From contig CAVYEM010000003.1 of NCBI GenBank assembly GCA_963767635.1, positions 62,001 to 126,000 on the forward strand: a stretch of DNA of 64,000 nucleotides, given 5' to 3'. Under the pieces are notes generated by a model. That model did no database searches. It was not told where the DNA came from and saw only the letters and a program-made list of their open reading frames with translations. How positions within the stretch are numbered: the first letter of the stretch is position 1; each line of letters starts with the position of its first letter. Of this stretch, positions 19,635 through 28,356 are shown in pieces. The translations under genes and the position numbers were made by a program. The DNA is from CAVYEM01 sp963767635. GTDB taxonomy: Bacteria > Vulcanimicrobiota > Vulcanimicrobiia > Vulcanimicrobiales > Vulcanimicrobiaceae.

Positions 19635-20357
19635 ATGGCTGACTGGTCGTCCTACTTCGCCCGCATGGAAGGCGCGCCGATCTCGATAGCGGTCGACCTC
19701 GACTTTCGCGGCCGCGCGCCGCTCGGCGAGAAGCCGTCCGCGTACACCGTGGCGGTAGCGCTTCGCCGGCCGGACGAGCACGGCCTCACCGAACAGGGCG
19801 AGTACGGCGCGCTCCAGGAAATCGAGGACGAACTGGCTGCGGCGTTGGAACCGCACGGCATCATCGAGGTAGGTCGCGTCACCGGCCGCGGAATGCGCAC
19901 GTTTCACTACTACGGGCCGCCGCTCCGGAGCGCAGCCGAGGTCATCGGCCAAGTCATGAACTTCCACGCGGAGTACAACTATCGCACGCTGGTTGCCGAG
20001 GACCCGGCGTGGGCGATCTACAGCACGTACCTCTACCCCGACGAGAATCAGCTCGCGTTCGCCAACGACATGAAAGCGCTGCAGGCGCTGCTCGACGCGG
20101 GCGACGACTTCGAGCGCCCGCGTCCGATCGAGCACACGATTACGTTCGACGATCCCGGAAAGCGCGACGTGTTCGCGCGCGCGATGGCGGATCACGGATA
20201 CGAACTCGCCGTCGAGGAGGTGCCGATAGCCGTAAGGTGCAGCAAACGGGACACGATCGATCCCTTCAAAATTACGGAGATGCGCACCGCGCTCACGACG
20301 TTGGCCGAAGAGTTCGGCGGATTTTACTCGGGCTGGGCGACGCTGGTGCAGCGGTAA
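19635..20357 (+). CDS. DUF695 / RraB-like two-domain protein
   Basis: A 240-residue cytoplasmic protein. The N-terminal half (DWSSYFARMEGAPISIAVDL ... RTFHYYG) resembles DUF695. The C-terminal half (LYPDENQLAFANDMKALQAL, HTITFDDPGKRDVFARAM, EFGGFYSGWATLVQ) resembles RraB, the regulator of RNase E. A role in RNA turnover is only suggested by the family name, although an RNase E/G gene lies 13 kb away. The ATG at 19635 has a GGGGAAAA stretch upstream. The repeat array begins just after its stop. Confidence 0.75.
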   Translation: MADWSSYFARMEGAPISIAVDLDFRGRAPLGEKPSAYTVAVALRRPDEHGLTEQGEYGALQEIEDELAAALEPHGIIEVGRVTGRGMRTFHYYGPPLRSAAEVIGQVMNFHAEYNYRTLVAEDPAWAIYSTYLYPDENQLAFANDMKALQALLDAGDDFERPRPIEHTITFDDPGKRDVFARAMADHGYELAVEEVPIAVRCSKRDTIDPFKITEMRTALTTLAEEFGGFYSGWATLVQR

Positions 20358-20390
20358 GTCGCCGGTCACGTCCTTTCGACACGCTGGTGG

Positions 20391-20930
20391 TTGACAAGCC
20401 CCAAGCGTGCGCTGAGGCGAAGCCGAAACTTGTCATGCTGAGCTTGCCGAAGCATCGCGGACCCTTCGACAGGCTCAGGGTGACAAGCCCGAAGCTTGCG
20501 CTGAGGCGAAGCCGAAACTTGTCATGCTGAGCCTGTCGAAGCACCGCCGAGCCCGAAGCTTGCGCTGAGGCGAAGCCGAAACTTGTCATGCTGAGCCTGT
20601 CGAAGCACCGCCGAGCCCGAAGCTTGCCCTGAGGCGAAGCCGAAACTTGTCATGCTGAGCCTGTCGAAGCACCGCCGAGCCCGAAGCTTGCGCTGAGGCG
20701 AAGCCGAAACTTGTCATGCTGAGCCTGTCAAAGCATCGCGGACCCTTCGACAGGCTCAGGGTGACAAAGCGGCTCATGGTGGCAAGCCCGAAGCTTGCCC
20801 TGAGGCGAAGCCGAAACTTGTCATGCTGAGCCTGTCGAAGCATCGCGGACCCTTCGACAGGCTCAGGGTGACAAAGCGGCTCAGGGTGACAAAGCGGCTC
20901 AGGGTGACAAAGCGGCTCAGGGCGATAAAC
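20391..20930. repeat. Array of the dispersed repeat: 64-base tandem units plus 18-base units
   Basis: This 580-base gap holds no gene. Units containing gaagcttgcgctgaggcg and tcatgctgagcctgtcgaag recur with 64-base spacing at about 20491, 20555, 20619 and 20683, with a further copy at 20790. The array also has both orientations of the core (cttcgacaggctcagggtga at 20464, 20746 and 20850). An 18-base unit (cagggtgacaaagcggct) repeats three times at about 20873-20926. Opposed copies could pair as hairpins. There are no unique spacers, so it is not CRISPR. Confidence 0.9.
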
Positions 20931-20937
20931 GCGCCGA

Positions 20938-22086
20938 TCACAAACCCATCATGCGCGCAATCACCACACGCTGCACCTCGTTCGTGCCTTCGCCGATCTC
21001 GTTGATTTTTTGATCGCGGTACATGCGCGAGACGGGGTATTCATCCATGAACCCATACCCGCCGTGGATTTGCACCGCCTCGTTCACCACGCGGCGCGAA
21101 AGTTCGGCCGCATAGAGCTTGGCGAAGCTCGCGTTCTGCGCGAAGTCTCGCTTCTGATCTTTCTCCCATGCGGCACGCAACACCATCAGCTCCGCATGTT
21201 CGATCTCGCACAGCATGTCGACGAGCTTGAACTGGATCGCCTGAAACTTTCCGATCGGGCGCCCGAACGCGGTCCGCTCTTTGGCGTACTTGTACGCCTC
21301 GTCGAACGCGCCGCGCGCGAGGCCTACCGAGAGCGCAGCCACCGAAATGCGCCCCCCATCTAGGATCGTCAGAAAGTTTTTGAGGCCTTCGCCGCGCTCG
21401 CCCAGGACGTTCTCCGCCGGAACCTGCGCGTCGACGAACGACAGCTCGCGCGTGTCCGACGCGCGCCAGCCCATCTTTTTGTACTTCTTGCTGCGCGCGA
21501 ATCCCGGCGTATTTTGATCGACGATGAGGTTCGTGATTTCCGGCTTCCCGTCCGGCCGCGATCCGGTGACTGCGGTTATCGTCGTCCCGCCGCTGATGTC
21601 GGTGCCGCTGTTCGTGATGAACGCTTTGGTGCCGTTCACAATCCATTGGCCGTCGCGGAGCGCGGCTTTGGTCTGCGTGTTGCCTGCATCGCTGCCGGCA
21701 TTGGGTTCGGTCAACCCGAATCCCCACAGCATCTTTCCTTGCGCGAGCGGCACGAGGTATTTTTGCTTTTGTTCCTCGGTGCCGAACAGGTAGAAAGGAG
21801 TGGCGCCAAGCGATACGTGCGCGGCCATCGTTATGGCGGTCGACGCATCGACGCGCGCAAGCTCCATGACGGCCAGCGCATAGCTCACCGTATCCGCAGC
21901 AGATCCGCCGTACTCTTCGGGAAACGGCAGACCCATGAGCCCGAGCTCGGCCATGTCTTTGACGAGCTCGTACGGAAACGCTTCCTCGCGATCCATCTCT
22001 TCGGCGCGCGGCGCGACGCGTTCAACGGCGAATTCGCGGACCGTGCGGCGGATGGCCTGTTGTTCGTCCGTAAGGTCAAAATTCAT
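20938..22086 (-). CDS. Acyl-CoA dehydrogenase
   Basis: A 382-residue FAD-dependent acyl-CoA dehydrogenase of the short or branched-chain type. Signatures are GFGLTEPNAGSDAGNTQTKA (flavin site), FGRPIGKFQAIQFKL and the C-terminal IHGGYGFMDEYPVSRMYRD followed by IGEGTNEVQRVVIAR. The catalytic Glu expected in the final helix is consistent with the E of GEGTNE. It oxidises an acyl-CoA to the 2,3-enoyl-CoA and passes electrons to ETF. It is monocistronic here, divergent from ftsE by 49 bases; its 3' end abuts the repeat array. Confidence 0.92.
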   Translation of the reverse strand: MNFDLTDEQQAIRRTVREFAVERVAPRAEEMDREEAFPYELVKDMAELGLMGLPFPEEYGGSAADTVSYALAVMELARVDASTAITMAAHVSLGATPFYLFGTEEQKQKYLVPLAQGKMLWGFGLTEPNAGSDAGNTQTKAALRDGQWIVNGTKAFITNSGTDISGGTTITAVTGSRPDGKPEITNLIVDQNTPGFARSKKYKKMGWRASDTRELSFVDAQVPAENVLGERGEGLKNFLTILDGGRISVAALSVGLARGAFDEAYKYAKERTAFGRPIGKFQAIQFKLVDMLCEIEHAELMVLRAAWEKDQKRDFAQNASFAKLYAAELSRRVVNEAVQIHGGYGFMDEYPVSRMYRDQKINEIGEGTNEVQRVVIARMMGL

Positions 22087-22135
22087 TATAGCCGGAGGTA
22101 TCCGCTCCGGCGCTTTGAAAACCCCTCTTGCAGCG

Positions 22136-22846
22136 ATGATCTCATTACGCGGCGTTTCCCTCACATATCCGAACGGAGTACGCGCCATCGACGGCATCGA
22201 TCTCGCGATCGGTAAAGGCGATTTCGTCTTTCTCGTCGGCCACTCCGGAACCGGGAAGTCTAGTCTGCTGCGGCTGCTCTACCGCGAGATGACCCCATCG
22301 GTGGGCGAAATCACCGTCGACGGCATTCGCGTCGATCGTCTGCGCCGCTCGCGCGTTCCCGCACTGCGCCGGCATTTGGGCGTCGTTTTTCAGGATTACA
22401 AGCTCCTGACCGACAAGACGGTCTGGGAAAACGTGGCGTTCGCGCTGCAAGTCACGGGCGCGCACACCTCGGACGTCAAGCGGCAGGTGCCGCGGTGTTT
22501 GGACTTGGTCGGGCTCTCGCACAAGAGCCGCATGTATCCGGGCGAGCTCTCGGGCGGCGAACAACAGCGCACGGCCATCGCGCGCGCATTGGTCAACAAT
22601 CCCAAAATTCTGCTGTGCGATGAGCCGACGGGCAATCTCGACCCGCAGAACACGACCGAAATTATGGAACTGCTGGGCCGCATCAATCTCAAGGGCACGA
22701 CGGTCGTTGTGGCCACACACAACCAAGCGGTGGTCGACCGAATGCGCCGCCGCGTCGTGCGGCTGGACAACGGCCGCATCGTCACCGACGAAGAGCGAGG
22801 CTACTACTTCCTTGGACTGGGGCAAAACCAAGTTCTTTCTGGGTGA
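22136..22846 (+). CDS. ftsE: Cell-division ATP-binding protein FtsE
   Basis: A 236-residue ABC ATPase with Walker A GHSGTGKSS, Q-loop VFQDYKLL, signature LSGGEQQR and Walker B ILLCDEPTGNLDPQNT. The sequence around DYKLL and the coupling to an FtsX-type permease identify FtsE. With FtsX it transmits ATP hydrolysis across the membrane to a peptidoglycan hydrolase at the division site. The end overlaps ftsX by 35 bases. The M23 gene three genes downstream is the likely output. Confidence 0.93.
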   Translation: MISLRGVSLTYPNGVRAIDGIDLAIGKGDFVFLVGHSGTGKSSLLRLLYREMTPSVGEITVDGIRVDRLRRSRVPALRRHLGVVFQDYKLLTDKTVWENVAFALQVTGAHTSDVKRQVPRCLDLVGLSHKSRMYPGELSGGEQQRTAIARALVNNPKILLCDEPTGNLDPQNTTEIMELLGRINLKGTTVVVATHNQAVVDRMRRRVVRLDNGRIVTDEERGYYFLGLGQNQVLSG

Positions 22847-23694
22847 AGTCCTGCACAACTTCACCCGCAACGCCGGTATGCAGGCAACCGCCATCGGCAC
22901 CGTTGCGGTAACGATTATCCTGCTGGGCGCTTTTCTCTTCGTTCGCGCGGAATTGGCGCACATGGGAAGTGACGTCTTGAGCCAGATCAGCATATCGGCG
23001 TACATGGATCCGAATGCGAGTGCCGCGCAAATCGATTCGGCGCGCACGGCGCTGGCCAAAGACAAGCGCGTGCTCGACGCGCAGTATATTACAAAGAAAG
23101 AGGGCTTGCGCGAGCTGCGAGAGCGGATGAAAGGCCAAATCGACACGTCGATTTTGACCGAGAACCCGCTACCGGACAAATTTCGCGTGCACGTGCGCAA
23201 TCCCGAGCAGGTGCCGGCCGTAGCCGCCTCCCTGCGCAAAATCTCCGGCGTACAGAGCGTCGACTACGGTCAGGACGTGGTTGCGCGGCTGCTGCAGCTG
23301 GGCGCGGTTGCGCGACGCGTCGGCATCGCGGTGATCGTGCTGTTCGTCGTGGTTGCGGGCATCATCATCTCGAACACCATACGCCTGACGGTGTTCGCGC
23401 GGCGGCGTGAGATATCGATCATGCAGCTGGTTGGAGCGACGAACCTGTACATTCGCATGCCGTTCATCTGCGAGGGACTGCTCGACGGCGTGCTGGGCGC
23501 GTTCGTAGCAATCGGCCTGCTCGCAGCGACGCGCGCGTCGCTGCTGCCCAAGCTCTCCGCGGCCCTGCCGTGGCTGCAGATGAACGCCGTGCAGATCGAT
23601 CTCTCTTCGCTGGTTTTGGGAGTTGCTCGCAGTGGGCGGTGCGGTGGGTGTGGTCGCCTCGTGGATAGCGGTCGGACGTTACCTGCGCACCTAG
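22812..23694 (+). CDS. ftsX: Cell-division permease FtsX (one frameshift)
   Basis: A four-helix FtsX membrane protein. It begins with a TTG-initiated DWGKTKFFLGEVLHNFTRN, the first membrane helix (TVAVTIILLGAFLFV), a large periplasmic loop, and the FtsX domain (IISNTIRLTVFARRREI, IMQLVGATNLYIRMPFICEG). Removing one G near 23618 leads to ELLAVGGAVGVVASWIAVGR and a TAG at 23694, giving 293 residues. Without the correction it would run falsely into the downstream kinase. The periplasmic loop between helices 1 and 2 is where FtsX proteins engage EnvC-type partners. Confidence 0.88.
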
Positions 23695-24689
23695 GTGCAG
23701 ACGCCGGCGCCGAGGGGCTAATTCACGTCGACGGCGACCGCCGAATCGTGCGCTTCAACGCGGCGGCGGAACGTACGCTCGGCTATTCGTCGGGAAGCGT
23801 CATCGGCAGCGAGTTGCGTGCGCTGCTGCACGAATCCGCCGCTTCCGAGTCACTACCGGCGCAGTTGCCGGTCGAACCGCAAATCCTGCGGCTGACGTTT
23901 CGCGGCACGAGCGGCGAACCGGTGCGCGTGCAGGCGCGGTGCGCCGCAATCCTGCGCGAGGGCCGTCCCGAAGGGTGGGTCCTGTTGTTCAGCACGTCGG
24001 AGCGCATCGACGAAATCGAGCAGCTCAAGAACGAGCTGGTCAGTACGGTTTCGCACGAATTAAAAACGCCGCTGGCCGCCATCAAAGCGTACGCGGCAAC
24101 GCTTCGAAATAACCCCACGCTCTACGAATCGCGTCGCGACGAATATTTGGCCGTTGTGGAAGAGCAAGCCGATCGGCTCGCGCGCCTGGTTGACGACATG
24201 CTGATGGTCAGCCGCGTCGAAGGCGGCTTATTGCTTCGGCAGCGCGTACTGGTGCCGCTCGAACCGCTTCTCCGCGAGGCGGCCGCGCAGACGTGCGCCG
24301 ACCCGGCGCGCCATCCGATGCGGATTCACGCTGAAGGCGTACACGTATCCGGCGATCCTGACCGCCTGCGCGACGTGTTTCGCAACTTGATTAAAAACGC
24401 CGTCAAATACTCGCCCGCCGGCGGCGCCGTTTCGATCGCCGCTTCGCAAACCGAGGATTGCACGTACGTCGAAGTGCAAGACCACGGCGTGGGCATCGCA
24501 GCAGAGCATCAGCCGTTTATCTACGACCGCTTTTACCGCGTCGAATCCGATGCTGCGTCGAGGGTTGGGGGCAGCGGGCTCGGCTTGTACATCGTGAATG
24601 CGCTGGTGCGCGCGCACGGCGGAAGCGTCGACGTGCACAGTGCGCTCGGCGAAGGAACCACGTTCACCGTGAGATTGCCCCTGCGATGA
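23695..24689 (+). CDS. PAS-domain sensor histidine kinase (frame near start uncertain)
   Basis: A cytoplasmic histidine kinase with a PAS domain (VDGDRRIVRFNAAAERTLGY), a HisKA dimerisation helix with the phospho-acceptor His (STVSHELKTPLAAIKAY) and a catalytic domain (N box LIKNAVKYS, G boxes DHGVGIA and GGSGLGLYIV). No transmembrane helix is seen. The frame has no good start; a GTG directly after the ftsX stop (VQTPAP) joins it if one base was lost near 23712, giving about 331 residues. Its TGA overlaps the ATG of the response regulator, so the two are a two-component pair set inside the ftsEX operon. Confidence 0.85.
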
Positions 24690-25636
24690 GGCGGCTGGAC
24701 GACGCGGCCGGCAAACGCATCCTCGTCGTCGACGACGATCGCAATCTGCGCAAAATCATTCAAACCAATCTGGAGCTGTCGGGCTACGACGTCACGACGG
24801 CGGCCAGCGGCGACGAAGCCATGCGGGTGCTCGATGCGCTCGTTCCCGATCTGGTCGTCCTCGACGTGATGATGCCGGCGATGGACGGTTACGAAGTCGC
24901 GCGGCGCATCCGCCGCCATCCTTCAAATACGCACGTGCCGATCATCATGCTCACCGCAAAGGGCGAGGTCGAAGACAAGCTGGCGGGTTTCGACGTCGGC
25001 GCCGACGATTACATGACCAAACCGTTCGGCCCGCAGGAATTGCTCGCTCGCGTCAAAGCCAAAATCCGGCGCGTCGAGGTCGATTCGTCGCTCTCGCCGC
25101 TCACGCGGCTGCCCGGAAATCTTGCAATCGAGGCGGAACTTCGGCGACGCATCGAGACGAACGAGCCGTTCGCCGTGCTCTATCTGGATCTGGACAATTT
25201 CAAGGCGTTCAACGACGTGTACGGCTTCACGCACGGGGACGAAGCCATCCAACTAGTGGCCTCCACCTCCGTCGAAACCGTGCGCGGACGCGGAACGACG
25301 CAAGATTTCGTCGGGCACATCGGCGGAGACGACTTCATCATCGTCACGCTGCCGGATCGCGCGGAAGAGATCGCCAAGACGATCATCGATACGTTCGATC
25401 GCGACATCAAGAACTTGTACACGGCGGTGGACCTGCGCCAAGGGTACATCGAAACGCGCGATCGCCGCGGAACGCTCAACCGCTTTCCAATCATGTCGCT
25501 TTCGGTAGCCGTCATTTCGAACGAACAGCGCAAACTCGAAAACTACGCGCAGATCGGCGAGGCTGCAGCCGAACTCAAGCGATACGCCAAATCGATTTCA
25601 GGCTCCGTTTACGTGAAGGATAAACGGCGCAAATGA
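24686..25636 (+). CDS. Response regulator with degenerate GGDEF domain
   Basis: A 316-residue protein. The REC domain has the acidic pair VVDDD, the phospho-acceptor Asp in LVVLDVMMP and the Lys in TKPFGP. The output is a GGDEF-family domain (SPLTRLPGNLAIEAEL, YLDLDNFKAFNDVYGF) whose signature reads GGDDF. The product-inhibition RxxD site five residues upstream reads TTQD. Both changes suggest altered or absent diguanylate cyclase activity, perhaps a nucleotide sensor. It overlaps the kinase and the M23 gene by ATGA at both ends, giving tight translational coupling. Confidence 0.88.
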   Translation: MRRLDDAAGKRILVVDDDRNLRKIIQTNLELSGYDVTTAASGDEAMRVLDALVPDLVVLDVMMPAMDGYEVARRIRRHPSNTHVPIIMLTAKGEVEDKLAGFDVGADDYMTKPFGPQELLARVKAKIRRVEVDSSLSPLTRLPGNLAIEAELRRRIETNEPFAVLYLDLDNFKAFNDVYGFTHGDEAIQLVASTSVETVRGRGTTQDFVGHIGGDDFIIVTLPDRAEEIAKTIIDTFDRDIKNLYTAVDLRQGYIETRDRRGTLNRFPIMSLSVAVISNEQRKLENYAQIGEAAAELKRYAKSISGSVYVKDKRRK

Positions 25637-26835
25637 TCGGCCTACGCTGGAACGTCGCCAAAACGACGCTGGCGATGCTGCTGATCGCCAGCGTGATACC
25701 GGTTGCGGCAAGGCCTTCGGGGATCGACTCCCGCATAGAAGCGCAGCGCCGCAAGACCCAAGCCCTGCACGCGCAACTTCACGAAAAGCGCTCGCAACTG
25801 CGCATGGCCACCGTTCGCGTCGGCGATCTCCAGACGGAGCTGCAGCAGACCAACGCTTCGATCGCGCAGGTCAACGCGCGGCTTGGCGATCTCGCGGATC
25901 AGCAGCGCAGCACCGAACGCCGGATTTGGTGGAACACCATCCAGCTGAATGCGGCGCAAAAGACGCTGCGGCTGCACGACGATCTGCTCAAGCGCCGCCT
26001 AATCGACGTGTACGAACATGGCGACTCGGGGTATTTGGCCGTGCTGCTGGCGTCCCGATCCTTCAGCGATTTCGTGGAACGTTGGGAAGATCTGCGTTTG
26101 CTCATCGCTGCCAACGAACGTGCCGTGCGCGAGCGCAAGGCCGCCGAAGGTCGCGTAGCGACGGCGCAAACGAACCTGGTGTCCACGCAAATGGCACTGC
26201 AAACCCAAGAACAAGCGCAGAACCGGGCACGCAATCAGCTCGATTCGCTGGCCGACGAACGGCAGAATCTCGTCGCGGCGGCCGATGCGCAGCGCCGGCA
26301 CATCGCCGGAGAAGTCGCGCAAATCGAAGATCTTTCAGCGACGGAAGAAGCGCAGCTCGAGGCGCTCATCGTCGAGCGCCAGCGAGAACTGGAAGCGCAG
26401 CGCGAGGCGGCTCGCCGCGCCGCCGGCATCGTCGGGCAAGAAACGGCGCCCGGCGCGCTCTCGTGGCCCGTATCGGGCACCATCACCTCGCCCTTCGGAT
26501 ATCGCCGCAATCCGTTCGGCGGAGGCATGGAATTTCACCAAGGGCTCGACATCGCCGCGCCGATGGGCACGACGGTCACCGCCGCATCGGCCGGAACCGT
26601 GATCTCGGCGGGCTGGTACGGCGGCTATGGCAACTACATATTGATCGATCACGGCGGCGGCATGGCGACCGGCTACGGTCACCTTTCGCAGATCTTCGTC
26701 GCGTCGGGTCAGCAGGTTCAAAAGGGGCAAGCAATCGGAGCGGTCGGCTCGACCGGCATGTCAACCGGGCCGCATTTGCACTTCGAGGTGCGCATCAACG
26801 GTAAGCCGACGGATCCGGCCGCGTACCTGCACTAG
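25633..26835 (+). CDS. EnvC-like M23 peptidoglycan peptidase with coiled coil
   Basis: A 400-residue exported protein: signal segment (LAMLLIASVIPVAARP), a long coiled coil (about residues 30-255) and a C-terminal LytM/M23 domain. The zinc and catalytic residues look complete: FHQGLDIA, GYGHLSQ and PHLHFEVR. E. coli EnvC, by contrast, has a degenerate LytM domain and only activates amidases. So this protein may cut peptidoglycan itself under FtsEX control, as PcsB, CwlO or RipC do in Gram-positive bacteria. It is coupled to the response regulator and lies in the ftsEX operon. Confidence 0.88.
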   Translation: MIGLRWNVAKTTLAMLLIASVIPVAARPSGIDSRIEAQRRKTQALHAQLHEKRSQLRMATVRVGDLQTELQQTNASIAQVNARLGDLADQQRSTERRIWWNTIQLNAAQKTLRLHDDLLKRRLIDVYEHGDSGYLAVLLASRSFSDFVERWEDLRLLIAANERAVRERKAAEGRVATAQTNLVSTQMALQTQEQAQNRARNQLDSLADERQNLVAAADAQRRHIAGEVAQIEDLSATEEAQLEALIVERQRELEAQREAARRAAGIVGQETAPGALSWPVSGTITSPFGYRRNPFGGGMEFHQGLDIAAPMGTTVTAASAGTVISAGWYGGYGNYILIDHGGGMATGYGHLSQIFVASGQQVQKGQAIGAVGSTGMSTGPHLHFEVRINGKPTDPAAYLH

Positions 26836-26918
26836 CCGGACCGCGAAACCCCGGCGCCCGCATGTGGGTACTAACGGGGTGACCTCATTCGTCGATAGGA
26901 AGGACGCCTGTTCCCGTA

Positions 26919-28350
26919 GTGCCAGCCGCCATTCGGGCCCTTTTAGCCGCGCTTCTGGTCGCCGTCGTCGCGTTCGCCGGCGCGTTGTACATTGGGTACC
27001 ATCGCGGTCTGCACGCAGCCGAAAACGGCTACGCATCGTCCAACCGCATCGCATCGCTCGATTTAGGCAGTTTGCTGGGCCCGCGCGTAGTGGACGACCA
27101 GCTCGTCGGCCTTGCGTTCCGTCAAGTGGAGCGCGTCTATTATCGACCCGTCGAAGCGCAGACGCTCGTCGAAGGTGAACGCAAAGGGCTGCTGACCTAT
27201 CTGCGCCAGTATTTCAAAGGCAAACACGTCCAGATCACTCCATCGCTTCCGGCTTCGGCGGCCACGCCGGATCAAGGCGCCGACTTGCACGCCGTAGATC
27301 GACAGACTCGCCTACGCGCAGCAGCATTACTCGCAATACTTAGGCAAAAGCGGCCGAACGGAACTCACGCAAGCCGCACTTGCGGGAATGCTCGGATCGC
27401 TCGGGGATCCGTACACCGTCTATCTCTCCCCCGATCAGATTCGCCAACTCAACGAGCAGTTGAACGGCGGAAATTTCGGCGGAATCGGCGTGTTCATCTA
27501 CCAGCTCAAGAACGGGCAAGTGATTCTGCAGCCGATAGAGGGACTACCCGCCGCGCGAGCCGGCATGAAGGGTGACGAGGTGGTCGAGACGATCGACGGT
27601 TCCTCCATTTCGGGCATGGCGCTGGATCGAATCGAGCGCATGATCCGAGGACCGGAAGGCACCGGCGTATCGATTACGACGCACCCATACAATAAGCGCA
27701 AGCCCTCGCGCCGCTACCATATCACGCGCGAGATCATTCACGTGCCGACCGTGCACGCAAAAATGGAGAACGGCTACCAGTACATCCGCCTGTCCGATTT
27801 CGGTGAAACGTCCGCGGACGAAGTACGCAAAGCGCTCGCCGACGGCAAAGCGCACGGCGCGAGGGGCGTCATTTTGGATCTGCGCGACAACGGCGGCGGC
27901 CTACTCGACGCGGCCGTGAACATCTCCAGTTTCTTCATTCCGCGCGGCGTGATCGTTACGGAAATCGATCGATACGGCAACCGGCAGCCGCAGTACGCCA
28001 CGGGCAACGTCATGCAGGGCGTCACTCCGCTCGTCGTGCTCGTAAACGGCTACACGGCGAGCGCCTCGGAAATTACGTCGGGAGCGTTGCAAGATTACAA
28101 ACTCGCCACGCTCATCGGAACCAAAACCTTCGGGAAAGGCGTCGTGCAAGGCATCTTTTCCATGCCCAACGGCGGAGCGCTCAAGATCACCACGGAGCGC
28201 TACGTGACTCCGTTGGGACGCGACATTCAGCACAAGGGTATCGCGCCCAACATCGTCGTCACCCAAAGTCCCGCGCTGGAGATCGTCGACACGCCGCGGG
28301 ACAAGCAACTTCAAGCCGCCAAGGCATTTTTAGACCGCCAGACACGTTAG
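26919..28350 (+). CDS. S41 carboxyl-terminal processing protease 1 (one frameshift)
   Basis: A CtpA-type periplasmic protease with N-terminal membrane anchor (LLAALLVAVVAFAGALYIGY), PDZ domain (GIGVFIYQLKNGQVILQPI, AARAGMKGDEVV) and S41 catalytic domain. The nucleophile Ser is in NGYTASASEITSGA and the general-base Lys in TFGKGVVQ. An extra A at 27306 (CAGCTC read as CAGACTC) splits the N-terminal region; correction gives LAYAQQHYSQYLGKSGR and 476 residues. The GTG start at 26919 is tentative. With the next gene it forms a tandem protease pair after the FtsEX-M23 operon, where processing of the hydrolase is a plausible role. Confidence 0.87.
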
Positions 28351-28356
28351 GAACAT

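Noticed and set aside
20391..20930. Possible CRISPR array
   Set aside because: Repeats are contiguous or in mixed orientation with no unique spacers of constant length, and no cas genes are present.
22620..24689. FtsX-histidine kinase fusion in one frame
   Set aside because: The FtsX end continues in the +1 frame with family-like residues and a stop at 23694, so the fusion arises from one extra base.
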